Assembly: GCA_903994525.1 (NCBI GenBank)
Contig: CAJEXW010000012.1
Span: 18,481-82,480, forward strand
Length of the DNA stretch: 64,000 bases
Reading direction: 5' to 3'
From: an uncultured Chlorobiaceae bacterium
GTDB lineage: Bacteria; Bacteroidota; Chlorobiia; Chlorobiales; Chlorobiaceae
The number at the start of each line of letters is the position of its first letter. Position 1 is the first letter of the stretch. Shown in pieces: positions 30,820 to 40,549 of this stretch. The notes beneath the pieces were generated by a model. It was not told where the DNA came from. It saw only the letters and a list, made by a program, of their open reading frames with translations, and did no database searches. The position numbers and the translations under genes are program-made.

Positions 30820-30918
30820 TTAACCTCCTGTATGAAAAATGCAGCATGACAATGCTGCAAGCCCCGCAAGAATAAAAAAAATGAGGATACCGAGAAACAA
30901 GTACTTATAGACCTTTAT
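30820..30918 (-). CDS. Possible KdpF-like single-helix peptide (non-ATG start)
   Basis: An open frame of about 32 residues with one hydrophobic helix (YLFLGILIFFILAGLAAL) ends two bases before the Cys-rich micro-ORF. Only weak starts are available: an ATA after GAGGGAG, or an internal TTG. Size and hydrophobicity resemble the KdpF/small-K+-ATPase-subunit type. The same DNA also forms a terminator-like hairpin, so this may not be coding at all. Confidence 0.25.
   Translation of the reverse strand: MKVYKYLFLGILIFFILAGLAALSCCIFHTGG
30835..30859 (-). terminator. Terminator-like hairpin between histidine-kinase and KdpD-like genes
   Basis: On the minus strand TGCAGCAT / ATGCTGCA form an 8-bp stem with a four-base loop followed by TTTTT. 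Placed after the kinase gene and before the strong Shine-Dalgarno of the micro-ORF, it could partly terminate or attenuate transcription into the KdpD-like gene. Confidence 0.5.
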
Positions 30919-30955
30919 GCTGTTCTCCCTCTTTCAGTCGCCATGTAGCCGTTTA

Positions 30956-32791
30956 TCAAGGCTGTTTATCTGGTCGAAAAGGCAGGGTGAAATAAAATAC
31001 GGCTCCCATATCCAAAACATTTTCTGCTCCAACTGTTCCGCCATGAGCCTCAACAATCTCCTTGACAATAGAGAGACCAAGACCTATACCACTTTTTTCC
31101 TTTTGACCCGGAACCCGATAAAATCTTTCAAAAAGGTGCTCAAGATGCTCTGACGCAATGCCACCGCCAGTGTCCCCAACAGAAAACCTGAGCTTTTCAT
31201 ACTCTTCAATAGCACGCAGCGTTATTTGACCGCCCGGAGAGGTAAAGCGCAATGCATTGGAGAGTAAATTGGCAAAAACATGCTGAATACTTTCCGGATC
31301 TGCCATCACCTCAGGCAACCCCTCCTGAACAGTATTGACAATGGCAACCCCTCGATCGCTTGCATGGAGAAGAAATGGCTCAATACCTTCGCAAATAAGC
31401 CGGAACGGAGAAACCGGAACAATGTTCAGGTGGGCTTTTCCCGATTCCATCCTGTTGAGATCAAGAAGATCATCCAGAATGTGCGCAAGCCTCTCGCTCT
31501 CTTCTCGGGCTGCCAGCAGCAAATCAGCCTGCTGTTCGTTGAGATGACCTATCCGTTCTTCAAGCAAAAGATGGACAGACATCCTTAACGATGCAAGAGG
31601 AGTTCGTAACTGATGTGAAACGGTAGCAATAACGCTGCGCTTGAGTTCAAGCTGTTCGTGCAACTGCGTCACATCCCTGAAAATCAGCGCAGTTCCGGCA
31701 CATTCCTCTCGATAAGCCCCAAATGGAAATGAAACTGCGGAAGGTTGAAAAAAGTATTCGCGGCTCCCTTCAAAATGCTGAATGTAGCCCTTACCCTCTT
31801 CAGACTCAGTTGCCGTACCCTGTCGATTCGCTTTCTGCCACACCTCCGTCAACCACTCATAACCAAGATCGCGAACATTTACCCCTGGCTTCAACCCAAA
31901 ATATTGTTCCGCACTCTCAGTGGATACTTCAACATATCCATTCTCATCCAGCACCGATATTGGCAAGGGTAAAACGTAAAACACCTCCTGCATAACCCTT
32001 CGACTGCGATGGAGCGTTTCCGTATCGCTCTTGCGAGCTTGACGGAGAGAGGCCGCCATGTCGTTAAAAGAGCACGAAAGCTGGCCGATTTCATCCATTG
32101 ATGTGGTATCAAGAACCAGATCAAGATTGCCTTTCCTAATCTCTTCGGCTGATGCAATAAGCTTCCGGATAGGCAGCAGAATCCACCAATGGGACTGGAA
32201 GCTAAACAACATTGCAAGAACAGCGCTCGCAACGATTGCGGCAAGCATCGTGTTATGTGCCGATGCTGCCATCTGCCGGGCATTGTCGTTGGCCGCCTGC
32301 ATGTTCGCCTGGTTCATATCCAGAATTTGGCCTGAAAGCAGCTTTATGTTGTGAAAAAGAGGAAGAAGATCAGAAAAATATCGATGATGCCTTTCTGAAA
32401 GAGGTGTAAACGGATCGGTTACTTTGTCAAGAACAACGCGATATTGGGTAAAAAGAGTCTTGATCTGCACCGCTTTTTGATGCTCTCCTGGAAGAGTGAT
32501 ATTACCAAGTTCTACTTGAAGTGCATACAGGAAGTTCTGCTCCTGATCCCGAATAGTTTGCCGCCCTTTATTCGGATGCCCGGCAAAGGTAAACAACAGC
32601 CCGCTGTCCATGCGTTCAAGAGACTCGCTCATCTTCTGACAGGCAACCACACTGCGGTAGTTCTGCTTCAGAATAACATCTATAGCTCCCCCAAGTGCAT
32701 CAATCTGCCTGATGGTAAGCACCCCCATCGCAGCAACAATGAGAAGCAGTCCGCCGAATCCCAGAAAAAGTTTTTGTCTTATACCAATCAT
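30956..32791 (-). CDS. KinB-like membrane sensor histidine kinase
   Basis: 611 residues. Membrane helix one at residues 8-28, a helical periplasmic sensor part resembling KinB-type four-helix domains, helix two near 180-200, HAMP (residues about 200-255), a PAS-like segment (VLPLPISVLDENGYVEVS), HisKA with the phospho-acceptor His393 in VIATVSHQLRTPLASLRM, and HATPase with NLLSNALRFTSPGGQ and FSVGDTGGGIAS. Likely partner of the NtrC-type regulator at the head of this locus, an arrangement like KinB/AlgB of Pseudomonas. Signal unknown. Confidence 0.9.
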   Translation of the reverse strand: MIGIRQKLFLGFGGLLLIVAAMGVLTIRQIDALGGAIDVILKQNYRSVVACQKMSESLERMDSGLLFTFAGHPNKGRQTIRDQEQNFLYALQVELGNITLPGEHQKAVQIKTLFTQYRVVLDKVTDPFTPLSERHHRYFSDLLPLFHNIKLLSGQILDMNQANMQAANDNARQMAASAHNTMLAAIVASAVLAMLFSFQSHWWILLPIRKLIASAEEIRKGNLDLVLDTTSMDEIGQLSCSFNDMAASLRQARKSDTETLHRSRRVMQEVFYVLPLPISVLDENGYVEVSTESAEQYFGLKPGVNVRDLGYEWLTEVWQKANRQGTATESEEGKGYIQHFEGSREYFFQPSAVSFPFGAYREECAGTALIFRDVTQLHEQLELKRSVIATVSHQLRTPLASLRMSVHLLLEERIGHLNEQQADLLLAAREESERLAHILDDLLDLNRMESGKAHLNIVPVSPFRLICEGIEPFLLHASDRGVAIVNTVQEGLPEVMADPESIQHVFANLLSNALRFTSPGGQITLRAIEEYEKLRFSVGDTGGGIASEHLEHLFERFYRVPGQKEKSGIGLGLSIVKEIVEAHGGTVGAENVLDMGAVFYFTLPFRPDKQP

Positions 32792-32978
32792 CTACAACCT
32801 CCTGACATTTACCTAAAAATAACTCTCAAAAACCGTGCCAAAATTTAATCGCTTGTAAAACAAGAGAAAAAGCGGACAAAATGATGGGCTCTCCTTGAAA
32901 TAATCAAGAAAGAGACAGGAGGCAGCTTGCGTTTTTCAAGCTGAGAGAAATGGAAAAAGCTGATGGACCGGAAATAAA

Positions 32979-34973
32979 CTAAACCTTGACTGGCAAAATC
33001 ACAAAGGGAATACCATGAACGTAAAGATTTCGCTGCACAGCAAAAACGGTGTAATTATGAAGCCAGCGATCCATCAGAGACTCTTGCGTAAAGACAAGCT
33101 GACCTCCAAAAAACACAATATCAGGAAATTTTGCCCTGATAGCAGGCACAAGCTTGTTGACCTCATCAACCACATCTGTACCAAGTGAGAAATATGCTTC
33201 CGCATAGTACCCGTGCTCAGTCATATAGTCAACATATTTCGAGGTTTCGTTTCGCACAAAGCTGCCAAGATTCTCTATTTCGTCAGCTCCCTTGAAGTTG
33301 CCTGCATCTATCGAGCCAATTTCCACAAACACATAATTTTTATAACTATTTCCGAAAAGACGGAAAACACTGAAAAGTGTATGCAGACCAAGGCCGTTAA
33401 ATCCATTCACCAGAATAGCCGCCGTCTTGGCCTTCTGATCAAAAGCCGGAACTGGCGCAACATGATCACTCTCCCTGTCATGCACATCCGAACCTGTCAG
33501 CACGGCAGCCTCCACAATAACATCGAGACGCTTGAGTGTATCGTAAGTTTTGTTGTAATGACCCTTGATTATAAACGCACATAGAACCAGCGCTCCGGTA
33601 ATAAGAAGAGTAACCCATCCGCCCTCATTAAACTTGAGTATGAGTACCGAAAGCAGAATAAAAGTGGTCAACATAAGCCCAACACCATTAATGGCCAATT
33701 TTCTTAACCATAACCGCTCCGAATCTCTCTTCTCCCACCAATGGCGAACCATACCAAGTTGCGAAAGCGTAAAAGTGACAAACACATTGATACTATAAAG
33801 CACAATCAGAAAATCAACAGAACCGTTTGAAGCCAGCATCATGATAAGGGAGGCAAAACCCATCACAAGAATCCCTTTCTCCGTAACCAGCCTGTCACTC
33901 AACATAGCAAATCGGGCAGGCAACCATTTATCAAGCGCCATATTGGCCAACACCCTCGGCCCGTCGAGAAAACCGGTCTGTGCAGCAATGAAGAGGAGAA
34001 CTGCTTCGGAAAAGAGGGTAACCCAGACAAAGCCAACACCGTAAAAACCTCCCCATGATGCGGTGACACTTTCAAACAAAACAGCATTCAGTGTTTTGCC
34101 GGGTGAGTCAGTGACATCAAAAAGGATATAGGCAAGCATCAGTCCCATAACGGTTACAGAGAGAGAAAGAGCCATATATTTCATGGTTTTCTTAGCCGTC
34201 ACCACTTTTGGATCACGCAAGACAGGGAGACCATTACTGACCGCTTCAATACCGGTAAAGGTGCCTGCACCAAGACTGTATGCTTTCATGACAAGAAACA
34301 ACACACCAAAAACCCCGAGCGTATGAAATGATGTGGTAAGTTCCTTTCCTGTCTCTTGATAGACTGTGCTGAAATGTGCAAGATGAGAGAAGACCGCGTA
34401 GACGATAACAATCAGGTGAGTAGCAACAAACAGCAGAAAAACAGGAACCAGAGGCACAACAGCTTCCTTGATACCACGAAGGTTCAACAGCAGAAGTACA
34501 GTCACTCCAAAAACAGCAAACCAGAGTCTGTAGCCGATAAAACTAACCGGCAAAAAACTGAAAATAGCATCAGCGCCGCTTGCAATCGAAATAGTAATAG
34601 TCAGAATATAATCGATAAGAAGCGCACTGCCGGAGATAACACCCATTTCGGGAGAGAGCAGTTTGCTTGCAACCAGATAACCTCCACCCCCATGTGGAAA
34701 AAGTTCAATAATATGGGAATAACTTGAAGCGATGATAAGGATGGTGATTCCTGTGCCCAAAGCTACAAAAATTCCCAATGTTGGATGACCCTGAAGTGCC
34801 TTGAAGGCCTCAGGAGGACCATAGCAGGAGGAGGAGAGACCATCAGAACCAAGCCCAACCCACGCAAGAAAAGCGGATAGTGCAAGTTGATGAAAAATTT
34901 TATGGTCACGAAAATCCCGCGCACCACCAAGAAAAAAGGTTTTTAACCGCCGAAATGTCTTGTTGACAGCCAT
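32979..34973 (-). CDS. APC-superfamily transporter of KimA (YdaO) type, probable K+ importer
   Basis: 664 residues. About twelve membrane helices occupy residues 25-460, then a cytoplasmic domain of about 190 residues (ILVNGFNGLGLHTLFSVFRL, YKNYVFVEIGSIDAGNFKG). Family-like segments: LSAFLAWVGLGSDGLSSSCY, LFPHGGGGYLVASKLLSPEM and GAGTFTGIEAVSNGLPVLRD. KimA proteins are proton-coupled potassium importers; older annotations call them amino-acid permeases. Association with a KdpD-domain protein supports potassium as substrate. No c-di-AMP site can be judged by eye. Confidence 0.8.
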   Translation of the reverse strand: MAVNKTFRRLKTFFLGGARDFRDHKIFHQLALSAFLAWVGLGSDGLSSSCYGPPEAFKALQGHPTLGIFVALGTGITILIIASSYSHIIELFPHGGGGYLVASKLLSPEMGVISGSALLIDYILTITISIASGADAIFSFLPVSFIGYRLWFAVFGVTVLLLLNLRGIKEAVVPLVPVFLLFVATHLIVIVYAVFSHLAHFSTVYQETGKELTTSFHTLGVFGVLFLVMKAYSLGAGTFTGIEAVSNGLPVLRDPKVVTAKKTMKYMALSLSVTVMGLMLAYILFDVTDSPGKTLNAVLFESVTASWGGFYGVGFVWVTLFSEAVLLFIAAQTGFLDGPRVLANMALDKWLPARFAMLSDRLVTEKGILVMGFASLIMMLASNGSVDFLIVLYSINVFVTFTLSQLGMVRHWWEKRDSERLWLRKLAINGVGLMLTTFILLSVLILKFNEGGWVTLLITGALVLCAFIIKGHYNKTYDTLKRLDVIVEAAVLTGSDVHDRESDHVAPVPAFDQKAKTAAILVNGFNGLGLHTLFSVFRLFGNSYKNYVFVEIGSIDAGNFKGADEIENLGSFVRNETSKYVDYMTEHGYYAEAYFSLGTDVVDEVNKLVPAIRAKFPDIVFFGGQLVFTQESLMDRWLHNYTVFAVQRNLYVHGIPFVILPVKV

Positions 34974-35092
34974 AAATAAATCGGAAAAGTTAATGTACCG
35001 TCAAACATAGGAAAAGAGAGAGGAAGAATATCTTGCAGAAAACAAGATCCGCAAAGAAATGTCCTTGAATTTTGCAAGGTATGCTGACAACT

Positions 35093-36424
35093 TTAAATAC
35101 CGTACTGTTTTCGTTTTCGCCAAAGGGTTGCTTGATCAATACCCAGCAGCTCTGCTGCATCTTGCAGAGATTTTGCCGAGGCAAGAATGCGACGAATATG
35201 ATGTTCGTCAATCACATCAAGGGTTAACGGGTCCCCAAGTCGAACGGTATGTGCTTTGGTAACCATGCTTTCAGGTAACAGGTCAAGACCAATACGATCT
35301 GTTTTACATAAAATGACGGCTCGTTCAACAACATTACGTAGTTCACGAATATTTCCCGGCCAGGAATAGGTTTTGAGAGCTTGCAACGCTGTGTCCATAA
35401 ATCCTGCCACACTCTTATGGTTCTGCGCTGCAAAAAACTTCAGCATGCTATCCGCAAGCTGCACAACATCATCAGGTCGCTCAACAAGAGGAGGAAGATC
35501 AATCGGGATAACATTAAGCCGATAAAAAAGGTCTTCTCGAAAGCGCCCCTCCTTTACCTCTTTGTCAAGATTTTTATTGGTCGCAGCAATAATCCGCACA
35601 TTGGCTTTCCGGGTTTTATGATCACCAATCCTTTCATATTCCCGCTCCTGAATAAAACGAAGAAGTTTTGGCTGAATTGAAGAAGGAAGATCTCCGATTT
35701 CATCAAGAAACAATGAACCACCTTCGCAGGAAAAGACTCGACCGGGATTATCCCTGACGGCCCCGGTAAATGAGCCCTTGACATGACCGAAAAGCTCACT
35801 TTCAAGCAAATCATGACTTAATGACGGACAGGAAATCACCGCGAACGGCTTGTCAGCCCTGTTGCTCCAGGTATGAAGAGTGCGTGCAAGCACTGTTTTT
35901 CCAGTTCCGCTCGACCCTCTTAATAAAACAAGAGCTTCAGAGGAAGCAACCTGACGAGCCAGCTCAATCACTCGCTGCATGGATGGATATCGGGAAACAA
36001 AGGTAATTTCCGGATGAATGCGATTCAGATCTTCCTGCAACGTCGCAATGCGTTGCTCCATTCCGCACACTTCCGAAAGACGCCTGGTAACAAGCTCAAG
36101 CTGATCGGGCGTAAAAGGCTTCGGAATGTAGTCCACTGCTCCCCTCTTCATGGCTTCAACAGCAGTGTCAATAGAGGCATAGGCGGAAATGACAACAATC
36201 TTGATCCATGGAAATGCATTCAAAAGCAACTGCACCACATCAAGACCACTCTCGACACCTAAACGCAAATCAACAAAGGCAAGGTGGAACACCTGCCGCT
36301 CTGCCTCAGCCATTGCATCACGCGAATTACTCACCGCCCTGACACAATGTCCACGTGACTCCATAAAAACAGTCAGAGTTTTACGGATATTGATTTCATC
36401 ATCTACAATAAGGACGTTGAGCAT
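35093..36424 (-). CDS. AlgB/NtrC-type sigma-54-dependent response regulator
   Basis: 443 residues. Receiver domain with phospho-Asp52 (LAFVDLRLG), AAA+ domain with Walker A LRGSSGTGKTVLARTLH and Walker B GGSLFLDEIGDLP, and a C-terminal Fis-type helix-turn-helix (LQDAAELLGIDQATLWRKRK). The sigma-54 contact loop reads GSFTGA instead of the consensus GAFTGA. Receiver and DNA-binding regions resemble AlgB, the partner of KinB. It is the first gene of the minus-strand locus. I found no convincing -24/-12 promoter in the visible intergenic gaps. Confidence 0.92.
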   Translation of the reverse strand: MLNVLIVDDEINIRKTLTVFMESRGHCVRAVSNSRDAMAEAERQVFHLAFVDLRLGVESGLDVVQLLLNAFPWIKIVVISAYASIDTAVEAMKRGAVDYIPKPFTPDQLELVTRRLSEVCGMEQRIATLQEDLNRIHPEITFVSRYPSMQRVIELARQVASSEALVLLRGSSGTGKTVLARTLHTWSNRADKPFAVISCPSLSHDLLESELFGHVKGSFTGAVRDNPGRVFSCEGGSLFLDEIGDLPSSIQPKLLRFIQEREYERIGDHKTRKANVRIIAATNKNLDKEVKEGRFREDLFYRLNVIPIDLPPLVERPDDVVQLADSMLKFFAAQNHKSVAGFMDTALQALKTYSWPGNIRELRNVVERAVILCKTDRIGLDLLPESMVTKAHTVRLGDPLTLDVIDEHHIRRILASAKSLQDAAELLGIDQATLWRKRKQYGI

Positions 36425-36514
36425 AGGAGCCCTTTTTTTGAAATTATTGGCATAGACTATTGAAAATACTCTTGAGGTTTTCTGCCTATAACCAGAAAAA
36501 TTATCTTCAAAATG

Positions 36515-36556
36515 AAAAAAGGCAGCACACTTCCGAAAAGTGTGCTGCCTTTTTTT
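36515..36556. terminator. Bidirectional rho-independent terminator
   Basis: Twelve-bp perfect stem GGCAGCACACTT / AAGTGTGCTGCC with a short loop, flanked by an A-run on the left and a T-run on the right. It lies between the tRNA-Asn 3' end and the start of the response-regulator gene, and would stop the minus-strand tRNA transcript before the regulator gene. Confidence 0.85.
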
Positions 36557-36560
36557 GGGG

Positions 36561-36632
36561 CTCCGCGAGCAGGACTCGAACCTGCAACCCTGCGATTAAC
36601 AGTCGCATGCTCTACCATTGAGCTATCGCGGA
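36561..36632 (-). tRNA. tRNA-Asn (GUU)
   Basis: 72-nt cloverleaf on the minus strand: acceptor TCCGCGA / TCGCGGA, D-arm AGCTCAATGGTAGAGCA, anticodon stem-loop GCGACTGTTAATCGC with anticodon GTT, and T-arm CAGGTTCGAGTCCTG. The 3' CCA is not encoded. Confidence 0.95.
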
Positions 36633-36781
36633 ATTGCGACGGCTAATATACATTGGTTTTTTAAAATTACAAATCGGCAAAAGCTTTTTTATCGCCTTGA
36701 GAATTCGCTGAGACATTGACAGCTTTCATTTTCCATAAAAAATTTTGTACATTGATTCTCTTTTATCGAAAAGATGGTTTT

Positions 36782-37327
36782 ATGCGCCAGGAGAAACCCC
36801 TGATAGAGATCCGTACAAGTGCTCTTGTGGAAGGAGTTAATGAACTTGATTTCACTTGCAAGCCAAGTGATTTTCAGGGTCGTCAGTTTGGTGAGGCCAG
36901 TTTTGCCGGAGAGGTAAGAGTTCATGTGTCAGCCCGGAAAAGTGATGAAGAGATAACCATCACGATCAGCACATCGGCAAAGGCCGATTTTAAGTGCGAC
37001 AGATGTCTTGCACCTGTTTCACAGGTTCTCTGTGGTACAGTTGATCTTTTTTATACGTTCAGTACGCCTGTTTTCGGGCAAGAAGATGGAAATGATGAAT
37101 ATCGTCAGATAGCAAAGAGTACCGAATATATCGATCTTAGTGAAGATGTCTGTGATGCCCTGTTCCTGTCGCTACCAATAAAAGTAACGTGTTCAGGCAA
37201 TCCCGACTGTCGACTGTACCGTAGCGAAAAAAGCGTTGAAAAGATTCGCCAGAGTGAGGAGACTTCACCAGGAGAGAAAAATGAGTGGCAGGAGTCGCTT
37301 GAAAAACTGAAAAGCAAATATTGTTAA
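36782..37327 (+). CDS. yceD: YceD family protein (DUF177)
   Basis: 181 residues from the ATG at 36782 (the frame extends upstream to a TTG). Cys-pair region FKCDRCLAPVSQVLCG and the block EYIDLSEDVCDALFLSLPIK, as in DUF177 proteins that nearly always precede rpmF and are linked to 23S rRNA/ribosome maturation. First gene of the rpmF-plsX-fab cluster, 25 bases before rpmF. Confidence 0.88.
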   Translation: MRQEKPLIEIRTSALVEGVNELDFTCKPSDFQGRQFGEASFAGEVRVHVSARKSDEEITITISTSAKADFKCDRCLAPVSQVLCGTVDLFYTFSTPVFGQEDGNDEYRQIAKSTEYIDLSEDVCDALFLSLPIKVTCSGNPDCRLYRSEKSVEKIRQSEETSPGEKNEWQESLEKLKSKYC

Positions 37328-37352
37328 CCAATTATAAATAAAGAGTAGAGCC

Positions 37353-37544
37353 ATGGCCAACCCTAAAGCCAAAATGTCCAAGTCCCGAAGGGACAAAAGA
37401 CGAGCACAATTCAATGCACGCACCAAGGCGGCAACCACAGTCAACTGTCCGAACTGTGGCGAGCCAACTCTTCCACACCGCGCATGTCGTCATTGTGGTC
37501 ACTATCGTGGCAGATGCGTCGTCAATAAACTGGCAAAGAGCTGA
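37353..37544 (+). CDS. rpmF: 50S ribosomal protein L32
   Basis: 63 residues. N-terminal [20 protein letters not shown] and a zinc-ribbon Cys set in [19 protein letters not shown]. Zinc-containing (C+) form. Confidence 0.97.
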   Translation: MANPKAKMSKSRRDKRRAQFNARTKAATTVNCPNCGEPTLPHRACRHCGHYRGRCVVNKLAKS

Positions 37545-37573
37545 TCAACCAATAGCAAGACAAAAAACCCATC

Positions 37574-38599
37574 ATGTTGACCATAGTTGTTGACGCCATG
37601 GGCGGAGACCACGCTCCAGCCTGTGTGATAGAGGGAACTGTTCAGGCTTTGCAGGAGAGCAGTAACAGATTTGAAATCATTCTTGTCGGTCAATCCGACA
37701 AAGTTGATCCGCTTCTTGCCGGATACGACACCAGTGCGCTGAACCTGAAGTTTCTGCATGCGCCGGAGGTGGTTACCATGGAAGACATTCCGGCTACTGC
37801 TGTCAAGACCAAGCAGAATTCATCGCTTGTCAGGGGCTTGCATCTCTGCAAGGCGAAAGAGGCAGATGCGTTTGTCAGCGCGGGCAATACCGGTGCACAG
37901 ATGGCCGCCTCACTCTTTGTGCTTGGCAGGCTTCCCGGTGTGCTTCGGCCAACAATTTACGCCTACTTTCCGCGTCTGACGGAAGGGTTAACCAACATTG
38001 TCGATGTAGGGGCGAATGTAGATTGCAAACCTGAAAACCTTGTTCAGTTTGCTGAAATGCTGACCATTTATCAACGTTATGGCGCGGGAATAGAGAGACC
38101 GCTTACCGGCCTTTTGAATATTGGTGAAGAGGAGGGCAAGGGGTCAGAGGCGCTGAAGCAGGCATACCGATTACTGAAAGAAGCTGACAGTAAGGGAAAA
38201 ATAACCTTTTTGGGAAATATTGAGGGGCATGACATCCTTAAAGGAGCGGCCACCATTGTTGTGTGCGATGGACTTGTGGGCAACACCATCCTGAAGTTTG
38301 GTGAAAGTATTCCTGAATTCCTTGGCAGCCTGTTTAAACGCTCACTTGAAGCGCTGTTACTTTCAGGCCGGATAAACAAGGAGTGTGCTGCATTGACCAG
38401 CGGTATGTTCAAGAGCATGTTTGAACCCTTTGATGTCGAACAATTTGGTGGAGTACCCTTTCTTGGAGTTGACGGCATCTCTATTGTCGGTCACGGACGC
38501 TCTTCCTCAAGAGCCATAAAAAACATGATTTTCATGGCCGAACACATGATCGAAAAACGAGTCAACGAGCATATTGCTGAAGTTCTGTCCGAACAATAG
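37574..38599 (+). CDS. plsX: Phosphate acyltransferase PlsX
   Basis: 341 residues. Signature [38 protein letters not shown] and [20 protein letters not shown]. Makes acyl-phosphate from acyl-ACP for phospholipid synthesis. Standard position between rpmF and fabH. Confidence 0.97.
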   Translation: MLTIVVDAMGGDHAPACVIEGTVQALQESSNRFEIILVGQSDKVDPLLAGYDTSALNLKFLHAPEVVTMEDIPATAVKTKQNSSLVRGLHLCKAKEADAFVSAGNTGAQMAASLFVLGRLPGVLRPTIYAYFPRLTEGLTNIVDVGANVDCKPENLVQFAEMLTIYQRYGAGIERPLTGLLNIGEEEGKGSEALKQAYRLLKEADSKGKITFLGNIEGHDILKGAATIVVCDGLVGNTILKFGESIPEFLGSLFKRSLEALLLSGRINKECAALTSGMFKSMFEPFDVEQFGGVPFLGVDGISIVGHGRSSSRAIKNMIFMAEHMIEKRVNEHIAEVLSEQ

Positions 38600-38617
38600 A
38601 AAAACTGCATTGAACGC

Positions 38618-39607
38618 ATGAAAGCTGCAATTACGGCTACGGCCAAATATTTACCTCCTGATATTCTGAGTAATCGTGACCTTGAGCTTATGCTTGAGAC
38701 TAACGACGAGTGGATTCGTTCGAGAACCGGCATCAGTGAACGCAGGATACTCAAGGATCCATCGAAAGCGACAGCATATATGTGCGGTGAAGTTGGACGG
38801 CAACTGCTTGAAAAACGGCAGATTGCAGCCGATGAAATTGAGCTGGTCATTATTGCCACCATGACTCCCGACATGCTGTTTCCTTCGACCGCCTGTCTGG
38901 TACAGAGCATTCTTGGAGCGACCAACGCCTGGGCATTTGACCTTAATGCGGCTTGCTCAGGATTTCTTTACGCTTTGAACGTGGCTTCGCGTTTTATTGA
39001 GAGTGGGGCACACAAAAAAGTGATGGTCATTGGCGGGGATATGATGTCTTCAATTATTGATTATACCGACCGCTCGACCGCCATTCTTTTCGGAGATGGA
39101 GCTGGCGGTGTTATCCTCGAACCGGCAAAAGAGGAGGGATATGGCATTCTTGACACTCGCATGTACTCTGATGGAGCAAGCGGCAAGGATCGCCTGCTGA
39201 TGACTGGCGGTGGCAGTCTGAATCCAGCGACTCACGAGACAATTGATAAAAAAATGCACTACATCTATCAGGATGGGCGGCAGGTTTTCAAGTCTGCAGT
39301 TGTTGCCATGGCCGATGTTGCCGGTGAAATAATGAGTCGTAACAATCTCAAGGCTGACGATGTGGACTACCTTGTCCCGCACCAGGCCAATCAGCGGATC
39401 ATTAATGCCACGGCTGAGCGAATGGGAGTTGACGACAAAAAAGTCGTCTCAAATGTCGCCAAATACGGCAACACGACAGCAGGAACCATCCCGATCTGCC
39501 TCGCAGAACTTGATGAACAGAAAAAACTGCATAAAGACTCAAACCTGGTGCTTGTCAGTTTTGGTGCTGGTTATACCTGGGGAGGCATCTATTTAAAATG
39601 GCAATAA
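38618..39607 (+). CDS. fabH: 3-oxoacyl-ACP synthase III
   Basis: 329 residues. Catalytic Cys in [17 protein letters not shown], His in [17 protein letters not shown] and Asn in [14 protein letters not shown]. Starts type II fatty-acid synthesis by condensing acetyl-CoA with malonyl-ACP. 18 bases after plsX. Confidence 0.97.
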   Translation: MKAAITATAKYLPPDILSNRDLELMLETNDEWIRSRTGISERRILKDPSKATAYMCGEVGRQLLEKRQIAADEIELVIIATMTPDMLFPSTACLVQSILGATNAWAFDLNAACSGFLYALNVASRFIESGAHKKVMVIGGDMMSSIIDYTDRSTAILFGDGAGGVILEPAKEEGYGILDTRMYSDGASGKDRLLMTGGGSLNPATHETIDKKMHYIYQDGRQVFKSAVVAMADVAGEIMSRNNLKADDVDYLVPHQANQRIINATAERMGVDDKKVVSNVAKYGNTTAGTIPICLAELDEQKKLHKDSNLVLVSFGAGYTWGGIYLKWQ

Positions 39608-39614
39608 GAACGAT

Positions 39615-40526
39615 ATGAAAGCTTTTGTTTTTCCTGGACAGGGTTCCCAGTATTGCGGCATGGGCAGGGATATCTTCGACAATTTTCCGACTGGGCGTTC
39701 CATGATGGAGAGGGCCAATGAGCTGCTCGGCTATTCGATTACCGATATTATGTTTTCAGGCAGTGAGGAGGAGTTGCGCCAGACAAAGTTTACCCAGCCG
39801 GCTATTTTTCTTCACAGCATCGCAGCGGCAACACTGGCAGGAGGGAACTATGTCACCATGACCGCAGGCCACAGCCTTGGCGAATATACCGCCCTCTGCT
39901 TTGCAGGTTCGATCAGCTTTGATGATGCACTGCGCATTGTGGCAAAGCGCGGCGAGCTGATGCAAAATGCCGGCCAACAAAAACCGGGCACCATGGCAGC
40001 CATCATCGGTATGCCCGACAGCGCGCTTGCAGGACTTCTTGAAGAGGCCGGAACTGAGGGTGTTGTTCAGGCTGCCAATTTCAATTCGCCAGGACAGATT
40101 GTTCTCTCCGGCGATGTTGCCGCTGTTAAAAAAGCTGTAGCGCTTGCTCCCTCCAAAGGGGCTCGTATGGCAAAAGAGCTGGTGGTTTCGGGAGCATTTC
40201 ACTCCCCTCTCATGAAACCTGCCGAAACAGAGCTTGCCGCAGCGCTTGATGGTATTGAGATAAAAAATGCCGGGATTCCGGTCTGCATGAACGCTGTAGC
40301 CCGTCCGATATCTGATGCTGCAGAGATTCACCACAACCTCATTCTGCAACTGACCAGCTCTGTTCTTTGGTCACAGTCAATCGAGGCAATGGTCCAGGGT
40401 GGCGTAAGGGAGTTTATTGAAGTCGGCCCGCAGAAGGTATTGCAGGGCCTGATCAAACGAATTGACAAGAGTGTTGTTACCCGGGGCATTGATACCGCTG
40501 CGGATATTCAGTCTCTGGTTTCATAA
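39615..40526 (+). CDS. fabD: Malonyl-CoA:ACP transacylase
   Basis: 303 residues. [19 protein letters not shown], nucleophile Ser in [16 protein letters not shown], catalytic His in [10 protein letters not shown]. Loads malonyl onto ACP. Seven bases after fabH. Confidence 0.97.
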   Translation: MKAFVFPGQGSQYCGMGRDIFDNFPTGRSMMERANELLGYSITDIMFSGSEEELRQTKFTQPAIFLHSIAAATLAGGNYVTMTAGHSLGEYTALCFAGSISFDDALRIVAKRGELMQNAGQQKPGTMAAIIGMPDSALAGLLEEAGTEGVVQAANFNSPGQIVLSGDVAAVKKAVALAPSKGARMAKELVVSGAFHSPLMKPAETELAAALDGIEIKNAGIPVCMNAVARPISDAAEIHHNLILQLTSSVLWSQSIEAMVQGGVREFIEVGPQKVLQGLIKRIDKSVVTRGIDTAADIQSLVS

Positions 40527-40549
40527 TTAACATCAACCGACTGAAAACT

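Noticed and set aside
34974..35092. Possible sigma-54 promoter upstream of the KimA-like gene
   Set aside because: A TTGCA element is present on the minus strand, but the -24 GG is missing at the required spacing.
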